A stretch of 64,000 nt of DNA from an uncultured Granulosicoccaceae bacterium. Lineage in GTDB: Bacteria > Pseudomonadota > Gammaproteobacteria > CALCKW01. Every line of letters starts with the position of its first letter. Within the stretch, counting starts at the first letter, position 1. The translations under genes were made by a program, and so were the position numbers. Positions 27,391 through 36,262 of this stretch are shown here, piece by piece. A model generated the notes under the pieces. That model did no database searches. It saw only the letters and a list, made by a program, of their open reading frames with translations, and had not been told where the DNA came from. The DNA lies in NCBI GenBank assembly GCA_937965695.1, contig CALCKW010000023.1:57203-121202 (forward strand). Reading direction: 5' to 3'.

Positions 27391-28240
27391 CGATGAGTAC
27401 AGCCAACAACATCATCGTTGAAGCGGCGAAACCCTGCCCGAGGTTTTGACCTTGAAACATATAGTCATAAACATATTTTGCAGGTACCTCAGAGGAAATA
27501 CCCGGCCCGCCCCCCGTCTGCGCCACAACAAGGTCATAGACTTTGACAATGCCGCTCGCGATAATAACCAAGGTTGTAATAAATACAGGCCGCATCATCG
27601 GAATAATAATTAGTATGTAAGTCTTCCACATCGGTATGCCGTCAACGCGTGAGGCTTTCCAGATGTCCTGATCAATGCCACGCATGCCAGCTAGCATCAG
27701 TACCATGATTAATCCACTTCCCTGCCAAAGTCCAGCAATCAAAACTCCATAAATCACCAACTCGGAGTCATAAAGGGGATTGAACGAAAAGCCAATCCAG
27801 CCTGCTCCCCGTACCACACTCTGTACGCCAAATTCGGGGTTCAGAATCCATTGCCAGACTAACCCTGTCACAATGAAGCTCAATGCAAAGGGGTAGAGCA
27901 AAATACTTCTAAAAGTATTTTCAAAGCGAATTTTTTGATCCAACAGAGAAGCCAATAGAAAACCGATGATCAAACTGAGCACCAGAGAGCACAGCCCATA
28001 GATAAATAGATTTTCTAGTGAGACAGTCCAACGGCTTGTCGACCAGAGTCGCTCATATTGATCAAATCCGACGAACTTTGCGCGGGGCAATAGCTTAGAG
28101 GATGTAAAAGAATAAACTATCGTCCAAACGGTACCACCCACAAAAACACAGAGCGCGGTAAGAATCATCGGGATAGCCGCTATTTTTGCGGTCATGTTTC
28201 GGAATAGCTGATTTGGACGCGCGTTCTGCACGATTTTCAC
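27341..28240 (-). CDS. sugar ABC transporter permease (MalF-like)
   Basis: A 299-residue inner-membrane permease with six predicted helices and the EAA motif (IWKASRVDGIPMWKTYILII) near residue 195. It resembles GtsB-type glucose permeases. It is the first permease gene after the binding protein and is separated from it by 84 nt containing a strong hairpin, which probably sets the excess of binding protein over permease. Confidence 0.92.
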   Translation of the reverse strand: MKIVQNARPNQLFRNMTAKIAAIPMILTALCVFVGGTVWTIVYSFTSSKLLPRAKFVGFDQYERLWSTSRWTVSLENLFIYGLCSLVLSLIIGFLLASLLDQKIRFENTFRSILLYPFALSFIVTGLVWQWILNPEFGVQSVVRGAGWIGFSFNPLYDSELVIYGVLIAGLWQGSGLIMVLMLAGMRGIDQDIWKASRVDGIPMWKTYILIIIPMMRPVFITTLVIIASGIVKVYDLVVAQTGGGPGISSEVPAKYVYDYMFQGQNLGQGFAASTMMLLAVLIVVIPWAYLEFGSKNRG

Positions 28241-28270
28241 TCCCCAGTCACTTAGCTAGCACCACCTAAA

Positions 28271-28304
28271 AGTCCGGTCCACAATTGTGTGTGTGGACCG
28301 GACT
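28271..28304 (-). promoter_or_regulatory. intercistronic hairpin after the binding-protein gene
   Basis: A perfect 13-bp inverted repeat (AGTCCGGTCCACA and its complement) with an 8-nt loop, lying between the binding-protein stop and the first permease. There is no T-run, so it is more likely an RNA stability or partial-attenuation element than a full terminator. Such elements raise binding-protein mRNA relative to permease mRNA in other ABC operons. Confidence 0.7.
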
Positions 28305-28324
28305 AGTTCAGTCGACTTTATCGA

Positions 28325-29557
28325 TTATTCACCGCTTTTGATGATATCGACAAACCGCGCTTGTGCAGCTTCTGGAGTGATGCCTGTGTCGTTGAAAAAT
28401 TCAACAAACAGATCGTTTAGCTGATTGTTGGTGTCTTCCGTGTTCAGCTGAGTAACTGCTGGAAGGGTATTTCCAGCCGCTAATATCTCCAAGCCTTTTT
28501 TCATGCAATCGTTCGCTGCACTTAAATCGACATCACCACGGACAGGTAGTGAACCTTTTGCAAGGTTAAAGGCAACTTGGGTTTCCTTGGACAACAAAGT
28601 CGCTGCTAGAACATCTTGAGCGGCTGTGATTTCTGCATCGTCAACAATTGGGAAATAGAAAGCATCGCCGGCTGTGTCGATTAGCTCATTCACGCCCAAG
28701 CCTGGCAAACAGGTGTAATCACTGCCAGCGACCTTTCCTGCTACCTGAAACTCACCTTGAGCCCAATCCCCCATGATTTGACCACCGGCTTTATCGGTAA
28801 TAACTAGGTTTGTCGCTTGGTTCCAATCTTGTACATTTGAACCTTGAGACATCTCACGAGCGTCTGCAGCTGCAGCAAATACACTGGCCAATTCTGGCCC
28901 TGCAGCGAGGTCAACGTCTTTGTCGCCGTAAACTTTAACTAGAACATCAGGACCTGCAAGTGCGACCATCAGCACGTTAAACGCACCTGAAGTCTGCCAA
29001 GACTGCTGTCCAACCGCTAAAGGCTGTAGGCCGGCTTTGCGCAATGCGGGAGCGGCAGCGACAAATTCATCCCAATTTGCCGGGACTGCGGCACCAACAC
29101 TTTCAAACGCTTTGTTGGACAACCACAACCACTGCCAAGAATGAATGTTTACAGGGGCGCAGTATATTTTCCCATCAACGGTGCAGCTGTCGAGCAAAGA
29201 CTGCGGATAAACAACGTCAAGCCAGCCTTCTGCTTCAGCGATCGCTGTCATGTCTCTAAGCAAGCCCGCTTCGATGAGTTCTTCGGCCTGTCGGCCGTGG
29301 TTGAATTGGAAGGCTCCCATTGGATCGCCACCAATGAGACGGCTGACCATGATAGGACGTGCGGTGCCACCACCACCCGCTATCGCTCCGTCTACCCAGC
29401 TGTGCTCTGTTCCATCAAAAGCTTTGGCTAGTTCACCAACAGCGGCGGCTTCGCCACCGGATGTCCACCAGTGCATAACTTCTAGATCTGCTGCCGAGGC
29501 AGGTGATGCTGCAAAAATTGCGGTTGATACCGCTAGTGCGCTTAACATTGCTTTCAT
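28325..29557 (-). CDS. sugar ABC transporter substrate-binding protein (glucose/mannose type)
   Basis: A 410-residue periplasmic binding protein with a signal peptide (residues 1-22, cleaved after SPASA). The mature start LEVMHWWTSGGEAAAV and the AIAGGGGTARPIM segment match the GtsA/GltB glucose/mannose-binding proteins of pseudomonads. The rest (NIHSWQWLWLSN, MGDWAQGEF) follows the same family. First gene of the minus-strand operon; its promoter region carries the LacI operators. The actual ligand may be a pentose or oligosaccharide, given the GH43 gene downstream. Confidence 0.94.
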   Translation of the reverse strand: MKAMLSALAVSTAIFAASPASAADLEVMHWWTSGGEAAAVGELAKAFDGTEHSWVDGAIAGGGGTARPIMVSRLIGGDPMGAFQFNHGRQAEELIEAGLLRDMTAIAEAEGWLDVVYPQSLLDSCTVDGKIYCAPVNIHSWQWLWLSNKAFESVGAAVPANWDEFVAAAPALRKAGLQPLAVGQQSWQTSGAFNVLMVALAGPDVLVKVYGDKDVDLAAGPELASVFAAAADAREMSQGSNVQDWNQATNLVITDKAGGQIMGDWAQGEFQVAGKVAGSDYTCLPGLGVNELIDTAGDAFYFPIVDDAEITAAQDVLAATLLSKETQVAFNLAKGSLPVRGDVDLSAANDCMKKGLEILAAGNTLPAVTQLNTEDTNNQLNDLFVEFFNDTGITPEAAQARFVDIIKSGE

Positions 29558-29746
29558 TGGTCTTCCTCCAGGCTAACCAGTTAGGGCCAGCGTTAAATTT
29601 TCAAACAAATCGTTGATGATCATCCTTTCAATCGCTAAAGGGGACAGATCACGCAGTTGGTCACTGAACCAGTACGCATTCAATTCGAGCCTACTTCCAA
29701 GAATTAGCCCCAAGCTCATCGAGCAAAAAACTACATCCCAAAGGGG

Positions 29747-29762
29747 ATGTAATCGATTACAT
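29747..29762. promoter_or_regulatory. LacI-type operator 1
   Basis: Perfect 16-bp palindrome ATGTAATCGATTACAT with the central CG typical of LacI-family operators. It lies between the sugar operon (starts 29557, leftward) and the LacI gene (starts 29854, rightward). Confidence 0.85.
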
Positions 29763-29788
29763 TTACAGGTAGAATCTCAAAGGATCCA

Positions 29789-29804
29789 ATGCAATCGATT
29801 ACAT
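29789..29804. promoter_or_regulatory. LacI-type operator 2
   Basis: ATGCAATCGATTACAT, identical to operator 1 except for one base in the left arm. Its centre is 42 bp from that of operator 1, close to four helical turns, so both sites face the same side of the DNA. It is 50 nt upstream of the LacI start, which suggests autoregulation as well as control of the sugar operon. Confidence 0.82.
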
Positions 29805-29853
29805 ATCTTCCATTTAGTTCTGGAGCCGTGTCAAGGGAAAGGTTTAAAAGACC

Positions 29854-30888
29854 GTGAAAGAAAATGCTAATACAAACCAAAAAGCTGCGAGAATTCGAGA
29901 CGTAGCGCAGGCTGCTGGCGTTTCTACGGCCACAGTAAGCAGAGCACTCAGCAACCCAAAATTGCTGAGCGAGTCGACGAGGAGCGCCGTTTTTGACGCC
30001 ATACAAGCCACTGGTTACAGTTTAAATCACGCGGCGCGTAATCTGCGCAAGCAACGCGCTGGCGCTGTTGTTGTATTGGTGCCGAACCTTGGAAATCCAT
30101 TTTTCTCTAAGATATTGTCAGGGATCAATGAAGGGTTTGAAGACACTGACTACTCTGTGTTGATTTCGGATACCGCCCGCCTACCATCGTCACAAAAACG
30201 CATGGCGAACTATTTTATGCAGGCGCGCATTGACGGTATGGTTGCACTGGATGGCAGGCTTTCTTCGGAAAACCTCCAGGTAAGCGCCGTCGATAAAATT
30301 GTCTTTGCTTGTGAATGGGTGCCCGACACTGTTTTTCCGTCGGTGCGGAGCGACAATGTCAAAGGTGCGCAGCTTGCAATACAGCACCTCTTTGATTTAG
30401 GCCATCGTCAGATAGCACATATCACTGGGCCCGCCGGAAATGTTCTCACCCGTGCAAGACGTGACAGCATCGCACCAGAACGAAAACGCCTCGACCTTCC
30501 CATCAGAGAGGGATGGATAATAAGAGGCGATTTTTCGCTGCAAGCCGGCTTTGACTCAGCCGCAAAAATACACGCGATGAAAGAACGTCCCAGCGCTGTT
30601 TTTTGTGCTTCGGATGAAGTTGCGCTTGGTCTTATCTCTGGTCTGCACAGTTTTGGCATCAGAGTGCCTACCGATATTTCGGTGGTAGGTTTTGATGATA
30701 TTGAGCTGTCCGAGTTCTGCCTGCCTGCCTTGACCACAATCCGACAAGATCGTCGTGCACTCGGTCGCCGCGCCGCAAACCTCTTATTGGAAAGATTGAG
30801 TCCAAACGCTCTGCCCTCCCAGGGCCAAGTTGAAACCTTAGATGTAGAACTCATCGTACGTGATAGCACAGCTCCAATAACCCAGTGA
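29854..30888 (+). CDS. LacI family transcriptional regulator of the sugar operon
   Basis: A 344-residue LacI/GalR-type repressor. The N-terminal helix-turn-helix and hinge (IRDVAQAAGVSTATVSRAL, then YSLNHAARNLR) are canonical. The effector domain follows from about residue 65 (VVVLVPNLGNPFFSKI, PSAVFCASDEVALGL, ISVVGFDDIELSEF). It is divergent from the binding-protein gene, with two matching palindromes between. GTG at 29854 is the only start that keeps a normal-length N-terminus. The effector is probably the imported sugar or its first metabolite. Confidence 0.94.
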   Translation: MKENANTNQKAARIRDVAQAAGVSTATVSRALSNPKLLSESTRSAVFDAIQATGYSLNHAARNLRKQRAGAVVVLVPNLGNPFFSKILSGINEGFEDTDYSVLISDTARLPSSQKRMANYFMQARIDGMVALDGRLSSENLQVSAVDKIVFACEWVPDTVFPSVRSDNVKGAQLAIQHLFDLGHRQIAHITGPAGNVLTRARRDSIAPERKRLDLPIREGWIIRGDFSLQAGFDSAAKIHAMKERPSAVFCASDEVALGLISGLHSFGIRVPTDISVVGFDDIELSEFCLPALTTIRQDRRALGRRAANLLLERLSPNALPSQGQVETLDVELIVRDSTAPITQ

Positions 30889-30980
30889 GGGAGCGCGACA
30901 CAGTATTAGCTGGCAAAATTAATCACAAGCAATCAACTTAGTTGGGTGGAAGGTCTTAGCACCGACGGGAATGAGATTCC

Positions 30981-31940
30981 TTAGGCATTTGACACAGCGG
31001 GAAATTTTGGCACAACATACTCGCCTAACTCGCTGAGCACCTCTGTTACTGGCCGGCTAGAGAAGCGAACATTGAAAGTCACGTGATTGACGCCAGCATC
31101 TCGCAAACCATTCAGGTGGGCTATTAGGTGGTTTCTGCCCAATCGATAGCCTAAATGAATCGGCTGTGGCGCAGCATCGACGTCAGCCAGCAAGTCTATA
31201 TATAAAGATTGGGAGAATGATTTCCACGATTGCCCTGTCGACGCCAAGGCGGCATGCCACTGCGCAACGAATTTTTGCTGATGCTCCACAGGTCGGGGAT
31301 AGGTTAGCCATCCATCACTGTGCTCGGCTATCCAATCCAGAGATTGGCGACTATGGCCAGTCACTAATTGGGGAATGTCACCTCGGTGACTTTTGGGCAG
31401 CAAGTTGACTTGCCCCGATTGCACAGCTCGTTGATCACTCCAGTTGGACGGACGGTGGGTGGTTTCCCTGACGAACTGTATCGCTTCCCTAAAAGCTTCA
31501 GCTCTGGAATCAAAATCAACGCCGTAGACGGAGTATTCTACAGGTCTGTCACCAGACGCCACTCCCATCACTAAGCGCCCTTCAGAGAGCTGATCCACGG
31601 AGGCGGCAGCCTTCGCCAAATCGACAGCACGGCGCAACGGCAAAATGATCGAACCCGTACACAAAGCGATATTGGATGTGTGAGCAGCGATGTAACCCAA
31701 CCAAACCCAAGGGTCGTATAATTGCCCCGCGTCACCAAAAGACGGATCGAGTAGAGGCACATCTCTAGACCAGAGTGCCGCAAAACCACTCTCCTCTGCT
31801 TGCTGCGCTAACGCTATTTGATGGCGCATTGTAGGCACAGGAGTATTGGGGTACGCCTCAATCGGAAAATTGATGCCGAGTGTCAATCGATCCGTAGCAT
31901 AAACTGATTGAAAGCCAGGTCCAAAGTTTCGCGCTTGCAT
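30981..31940 (-). CDS. LLM-class flavin-dependent oxidoreductase
   Basis: A 319-residue bacterial-luciferase-like TIM barrel. Typical parts are the N-terminal TLGINFPIEAYPNTPVPTM, the SRDVPLLDPSFGDAGQLYDPW segment, TSNIALCTGSIILPLRRAVDLAKAAAS-type region (key residues TGSIILPLR), and GRLVMGVASGDRPVEY. These enzymes are FMN or F420 dependent; FMN is expected in a gammaproteobacterium. It stands alone, converging with lacI. The substrate is unknown. Confidence 0.88.
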   Translation of the reverse strand: MQARNFGPGFQSVYATDRLTLGINFPIEAYPNTPVPTMRHQIALAQQAEESGFAALWSRDVPLLDPSFGDAGQLYDPWVWLGYIAAHTSNIALCTGSIILPLRRAVDLAKAAASVDQLSEGRLVMGVASGDRPVEYSVYGVDFDSRAEAFREAIQFVRETTHRPSNWSDQRAVQSGQVNLLPKSHRGDIPQLVTGHSRQSLDWIAEHSDGWLTYPRPVEHQQKFVAQWHAALASTGQSWKSFSQSLYIDLLADVDAAPQPIHLGYRLGRNHLIAHLNGLRDAGVNHVTFNVRFSSRPVTEVLSELGEYVVPKFPAVSNA

Positions 31941-32243
31941 CGATAGCTATTCTCTCTGAATGAGTCAATTTCCGAATCCAGAGATTTATCTGGAACACTA
32001 AGATGTTGAAGGGTTCAAACACGCACTCTTACCTTCACCACAGGCAACCATATGCTCAGTATCTCATGGCGAACAAAAGATCGGTATGTACTTGGGAACC
32101 TCAGATAAAGTCGTGCTCGCACTGTCGATGCACTTAATTCGGCCCGGCCGCGGTGCACATCCATCCACAAGCCCTACATTTGCAGTCGATTCGTGCCTAA
32201 CTGGGGCCAAATTTTTCACGCAGAGTTACTGACCCGAATTAAT
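31941..32243. other. intergenic, nothing recognised
   Basis: About 300 bases upstream of the flavin oxidoreductase and downstream of the LysR gene. It should hold the promoter of the former. No gene, repeat or RNA was recognised. Confidence 0.5.
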
Positions 32244-33149
32244 CTAGGGCTCCTTAGCAAAGAGACGGCTTTCCAACAAAAAGTCAATCAACACGCGAGT
32301 TCTCAAGGGCACCTGGCGTCTTGACGGGTAAATCAAATAAAATACCCGCGGGTCGCTAGTGATTGACGGCAATACCGGTAACAATTCACCATTTTCAAGT
32401 TCTCGTTTAACCGTCGATGCAAACATGGCCCCTACTCCAAGTCCCGAAACAACCATTTGCTGTAACATCAGCGGTGAATTACACAGCATGTAGTTTTCGG
32501 GGCGCACCTCTATCAGCTTTCCTCGTTGTCTAAATTGTGGCAAACCAGCTTGCCCAAACTGGCTAAGCCCAATCCAATGATGCCGGGCTAGCTCTCGAGC
32601 ACTTTTCGGCTTTCCGTGTTCTTCGAGGTATTGTGGGCTTGCATAAATAGAAAAACACTCCTCCTCCATAACTCGCGCAACAAGCGAATCGTCTTCAGGA
32701 ATACCCACACGAATGCCCAGATCTATCTGTTCTTGGATCAAGTCGAGCTTATCGTCATCCAAGATTAGATTGAGCTTAACGCGTGGATAGCGGCGGTTAA
32801 ATTCCCCCAATAGCGGTAGCAATATCTTATGAGCAATGTCGTGGTTGACCGTCAGAGTGACTCGACCAGAGGGCTCTGGCGAAAAAATTACCGCCTCCAC
32901 TCCCTGTAGAACATCAGGCAGCATCCGCGCTTGTTCGTAAACCCGTTGACCCTCTGAGGTCACTGTTAGCTGCCGCGTAGAGCGCTGTAAGAGGCGCACA
33001 CCTAATACTTGCTCAAGTTGACCAACCTGCTCGCTAACTCGCGATCGGCTTGTTGCCAATTGCCGTGCAGCAGCAGCGAAACTTCCGCTTTCTACAACTT
33101 GGACAAGAATCGCCAGATGCCTCAAGTGCGAGTTATCGATTGTACTCAT
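32244..33149 (-). CDS. LysR family transcriptional regulator
   Basis: A 301-residue LysR regulator: the HTH (GSFAAAARQLATSRSRVSEQ) is in the first 60 residues, and the effector domain (PSGRVTLTVNHDIAHKILLPLL onward) resembles the CrgA/AaeR-like group whose targets are often oxidative or aldehyde-stress genes. It is divergent from a SnoaL-like gene (33269), with a Fur-like box in the 119-nt intergenic region. Its regulon is probably the SnoaL-like gene, now damaged. Confidence 0.9.
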   Translation of the reverse strand: MSTIDNSHLRHLAILVQVVESGSFAAAARQLATSRSRVSEQVGQLEQVLGVRLLQRSTRQLTVTSEGQRVYEQARMLPDVLQGVEAVIFSPEPSGRVTLTVNHDIAHKILLPLLGEFNRRYPRVKLNLILDDDKLDLIQEQIDLGIRVGIPEDDSLVARVMEEECFSIYASPQYLEEHGKPKSARELARHHWIGLSQFGQAGLPQFRQRGKLIEVRPENYMLCNSPLMLQQMVVSGLGVGAMFASTVKRELENGELLPVLPSITSDPRVFYLIYPSRRQVPLRTRVLIDFLLESRLFAKEP

Positions 33150-33181
33150 TTCCAGAACTCTCTATCCGCTATTAGGCCACT

Positions 33182-33200
33182 AATAATGACAATCATTATG
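33182..33200. promoter_or_regulatory. Fur-box-like sequence
   Basis: AATAATGACAATCATTATG matches 16 of 19 positions of the classic Fur consensus GATAATGATAATCATTATC. It lies 32 nt from the LysR start and 68 nt from the SnoaL-like start, where a repressor would block either promoter. Iron control is therefore likely for one or both genes, although neither is an obvious iron-uptake gene. Confidence 0.65.
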
Positions 33201-33268
33201 CCGCAAAATGCACCTGAATTCGCAAAAAAGCCATTTGGCAAAAAAATTAAACTTTCAGGACTAGAAAC

Positions 33269-34108
33269 ATGAACAATTTAGCCTTAGTAGCCGCAGTAGC
33301 CCTAGCCACTTCATCCACATTTGCCACCGCGTTGGAAAACAACAAAACACTGGTGAATTCCGCGATGAAATCCATATTTGTCGATTTCAACCAGGAGGCA
33401 TCACGCGCATTCCTCAGCGACAATTACATTCAACACAATCCCCATGTCCCTAGTGGACCAGAGCCGCTGATCAGTGTACTGCCCTTGCTCAAGGAGGCAA
33501 ACTTCAAAATGACAAACTTCAGAACGCTGGCCGAAGGGGACTTGGTCGTTGCACACAATACTTACGAAAATGCACAATTGTTTGGTGGCGAAAAATTAGT
33601 GGCCTTCGATGTATTCCGCATTGAGGATGGCAAGCTAGCAGAACATTGGGACAACCTGCAGGCGATAGTTCCGGCTTCTGAAACAGCGTCAGGTAATAGT
33701 ATGACTGACGGTGCAACAGAGATAATCGACCTAGACAAAACTGCAGAGAATAAGAAACTTGTTTTGGGTTTCATTGACGACATTTTACTCAACGGCAAAG
33801 GCGAGAAGATCGCTAACTATTTGTCACCCGCTTACATTCAGCACAACCCTATGGTGCCCAACGGCCTAGACGGGCTTTTAGGTGCTTTAAAGGGTATGCG
33901 CGATGCCGGCATTGAAATGAAGTACGACGAAGTCCATCTGACAGTCGCCGAAGGCAACTTTGTCTTTGCTGCATCCTAAGGATCACTGGGTGGTACACCT
34001 ACCGCTTTCCATGATTTGTTCCGTGTCGAAAACGGCATGATCGTCGAGCATTGGGACGTTGTTTCTGAAATACCTGCAGAGCAAGCTCACGACAACGGTA
34101 AGTTCTAA
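33269..34108 (+). pseudogene. secreted two-domain SnoaL/NTF2-like protein, interrupted by a stop codon
   Basis: The frame encodes a signal peptide (MNNLALVAAVALATSSTFA) and two tandem NTF2-like domains that share NYIQHNPHVPSG / AYIQHNPMVPNG and the FRIEDGKLAEHWD / FRVENGMIVEHWD ends. A TAA at 33977-33979 stops translation after residue 236. The same frame then continues without further stops for 42 codons (GTPTAFHDLFRVENG...) to a second TAA at 34108. So the second domain loses its last strands unless the stop is read through. A terminator follows. Related proteins are uncharacterised SnoaL-like polyketide-cyclase-fold proteins. It could be a recent mutation or a sequencing error. Confidence 0.75.
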
Positions 34109-34130
34109 AGACTCACTGACAATAGGGACA

Positions 34131-34161
34131 AGCCAGCTACCTCTGTGGTCGCTGGCTTTTT
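34131..34161 (+). terminator. Rho-independent terminator
   Basis: 7-bp stem AGCCAGC/GCTGGCT with a 13-nt loop, followed by a run of T. It lies 22 nt after the final stop of the SnoaL-like gene and ends that transcript on the plus strand before the convergent ThDP-enzyme gene. Confidence 0.85.
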
Positions 34162-34194
34162 CATGCAAAGAAACCACTAGCTGTGGCGGGAATT

Positions 34195-35841
34195 CTAAGC
34201 TAAACGCTTTCCCGGCGCTAACACAAATTGATCTTGCGGAATTTCTATCAGATTTACACCGCCGCGTTCGCGAGCTTCTGCGACAGCCGATTTAAACTCC
34301 TCCAAATTCTCCACACGAGCGGAGCCCGCTCCGAAGGATTCGGCAAACCTACAGAAATCAGGGTTGGTCAGCATGGTGCCAGAGATGCGATTTGGGTATT
34401 CCCGCTCTTGATGAGCTCGGATAGTTCCAAAACGGCTATTGTCTATCACGAAAATCGTCACGTTAAGCTGGTGATGACAAGCGGTCGCTAACTCTTGGCA
34501 GGTCATCATAAAACATCCGTCTCCTGCAAACGCAAAGACTTCACGGTTTGGGGATGCCGTCGCAGCACCTAAAGCTGCAGGCAGACCATAGCCCATCGAA
34601 CCTGACGTAGGTGCCAGTTGTGAACTCGCTGACCGGTAGCTCACAAAGCGGTGCAACCATGCCGAATAATTACCCGCGCCATTACAAAAAACCGCATCGA
34701 CGGGCAACACATCGTTTAGGTGCGAAAAATACGTTGCTAACTCGTCGCCGCGGACCGAGGCAGGGTTACGATATGTCTCGCACTCATGTCGCAACGCCTG
34801 ACAGCGCTCGTGGAATTTTTCGGGTGCAATGGGCTGCCACTCAGCGGCAGCACGACAAAAGCTTTCAGTGTCTGAAACAAGAGACAAGGCTGGCTCGTAT
34901 ACGCGGCCTATCTCTTCCCCGGCGGGAAACACATGCACCAAATACAAACTAGGCACCGGTGGTTTTAGCAGAGAATAACCTTGTGTCGTCATCTCGCCGA
35001 GGCGCGGGCCAATCGCTATCAGTAAATCCGTTTCTGCAAGGGCCGTCGCTAGGTAGGGAGTCGCCCCCACATTAAAATGACCGACGTAGTTTGGGTGGTC
35101 ATTGTTCATCAAACCCTGACTACGCAGTGAGACAGTCACGGGCAGCCCTTGAGTTTCTGCAAATTTTTGCAATGCCTCTATCCCCTTGCGAGTCCAACCA
35201 CCACCACCCGCCATCACCAATGGCCGCTCTGCTTTGGCAAGGCGAATTTTAAGCTGTTCCAGAGCATCAGGCGCTGGGTTATACCGCGGTGACTCTATAT
35301 AAGCAGGTGGCGCAGGCGCTTCAATCTCGTCGTAAAGCATGTCTTCTGGCAAGGCTAAAACCACAGGACCCGGTCGACCCGAGAGTGCGGTACGCACAGC
35401 ACGTGATACGTATTCTTGGAGGCGAGAAGCGTCGTCTATTTGAGCGACCCACTTGGCCATTTGGCCAAACATGCGACGATAATCCATCTCTTGGAACGCC
35501 TCACGCTCAACCATGTCCCGCGCTACTTGTCCAATGAACAAGATCATGGGTGTGGAGTCTTGGAAAGCCACATGCACACCAGCACTGGCATTGGTGGCGC
35601 CTGGCCCACGAGTGACAAAACACACACCAGGTCGACCCGTTTGCTTACCGTTGGCATCGGCCGCCATCGCTGCACCGCCCTCTTGGCGACAAGTAATAAA
35701 ACGAATTTGATCTTCACGACCATGCAAGGCATCTAGCACAGGTAGAAAGCTCTCCCCAGGTACGCCATATAGATGCTCAATACCTTGGGCAACCAGCTGA
35801 TCGACAAGGTGATCGGCTGCGCGAATCTTTTTACTGCTCAT
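34195..35841 (-). CDS. thiamine diphosphate-dependent enzyme (acetolactate synthase-like)
   Basis: A 548-residue ThDP enzyme with the three domains of the acetolactate synthase/benzoylformate decarboxylase superfamily. The catalytic Glu lies in FITCRQEGGAAMAA (about residue 54), the ThDP/Mg motif is GDGCFMMTCQELATAC to VIDN (about residues 440-470), and the middle FAD/nucleotide-like domain includes PLVMAGGGGW. There is no small regulatory subunit gene nearby, so it is probably not a biosynthetic IlvB. Candidate roles are alpha-keto acid decarboxylation or carboligation in catabolism. Confidence 0.88.
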   Translation of the reverse strand: MSSKKIRAADHLVDQLVAQGIEHLYGVPGESFLPVLDALHGREDQIRFITCRQEGGAAMAADANGKQTGRPGVCFVTRGPGATNASAGVHVAFQDSTPMILFIGQVARDMVEREAFQEMDYRRMFGQMAKWVAQIDDASRLQEYVSRAVRTALSGRPGPVVLALPEDMLYDEIEAPAPPAYIESPRYNPAPDALEQLKIRLAKAERPLVMAGGGGWTRKGIEALQKFAETQGLPVTVSLRSQGLMNNDHPNYVGHFNVGATPYLATALAETDLLIAIGPRLGEMTTQGYSLLKPPVPSLYLVHVFPAGEEIGRVYEPALSLVSDTESFCRAAAEWQPIAPEKFHERCQALRHECETYRNPASVRGDELATYFSHLNDVLPVDAVFCNGAGNYSAWLHRFVSYRSASSQLAPTSGSMGYGLPAALGAATASPNREVFAFAGDGCFMMTCQELATACHHQLNVTIFVIDNSRFGTIRAHQEREYPNRISGTMLTNPDFCRFAESFGAGSARVENLEEFKSAVAEARERGGVNLIEIPQDQFVLAPGKRLA

Positions 35842-36262
35842 GCTCAGTGCTCTCTAATTTTAGTCAGGCAGGTTGTCATCCTGCTCTTAGTCTGGTCACC
35901 ATAATATTAGCCCCCTTCCCTCGAAAGCCCAATGGTTGCGATCATCTCATCCAGCGATAATAAGAATGGCCAATAACCTCAATGTGTCTATACCTCTTAA
36001 TGCACTGCTAGTTTATGTTTAAAGCCAATCGTCTAATGGGTCGATCACAGTGTATGGGGCACACACGAATTTATCAGTAGGCAAGCGAATCAGCTAAAAG
36101 ATTGCTTTATAAACAAGGCTATTTCAAAGCGTAGAGCTATAAATTCCATTGAAACAGTACCCTTAGGCTCCTTAATCAAGGTCGAAACGCCAACTTCATT
36201 GTCGATATGAGAAAATTATAGGGTGACTATTTTAGAAGACTGGGCCGCACAAGTACCGACTC
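35842..36262. other. intergenic, nothing recognised
   Basis: About 420 bases between the divergent ThDP-enzyme and pseudopilin genes. It must hold both promoters. No operator, RNA gene, repeat or short coding frame could be supported. Confidence 0.5.
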
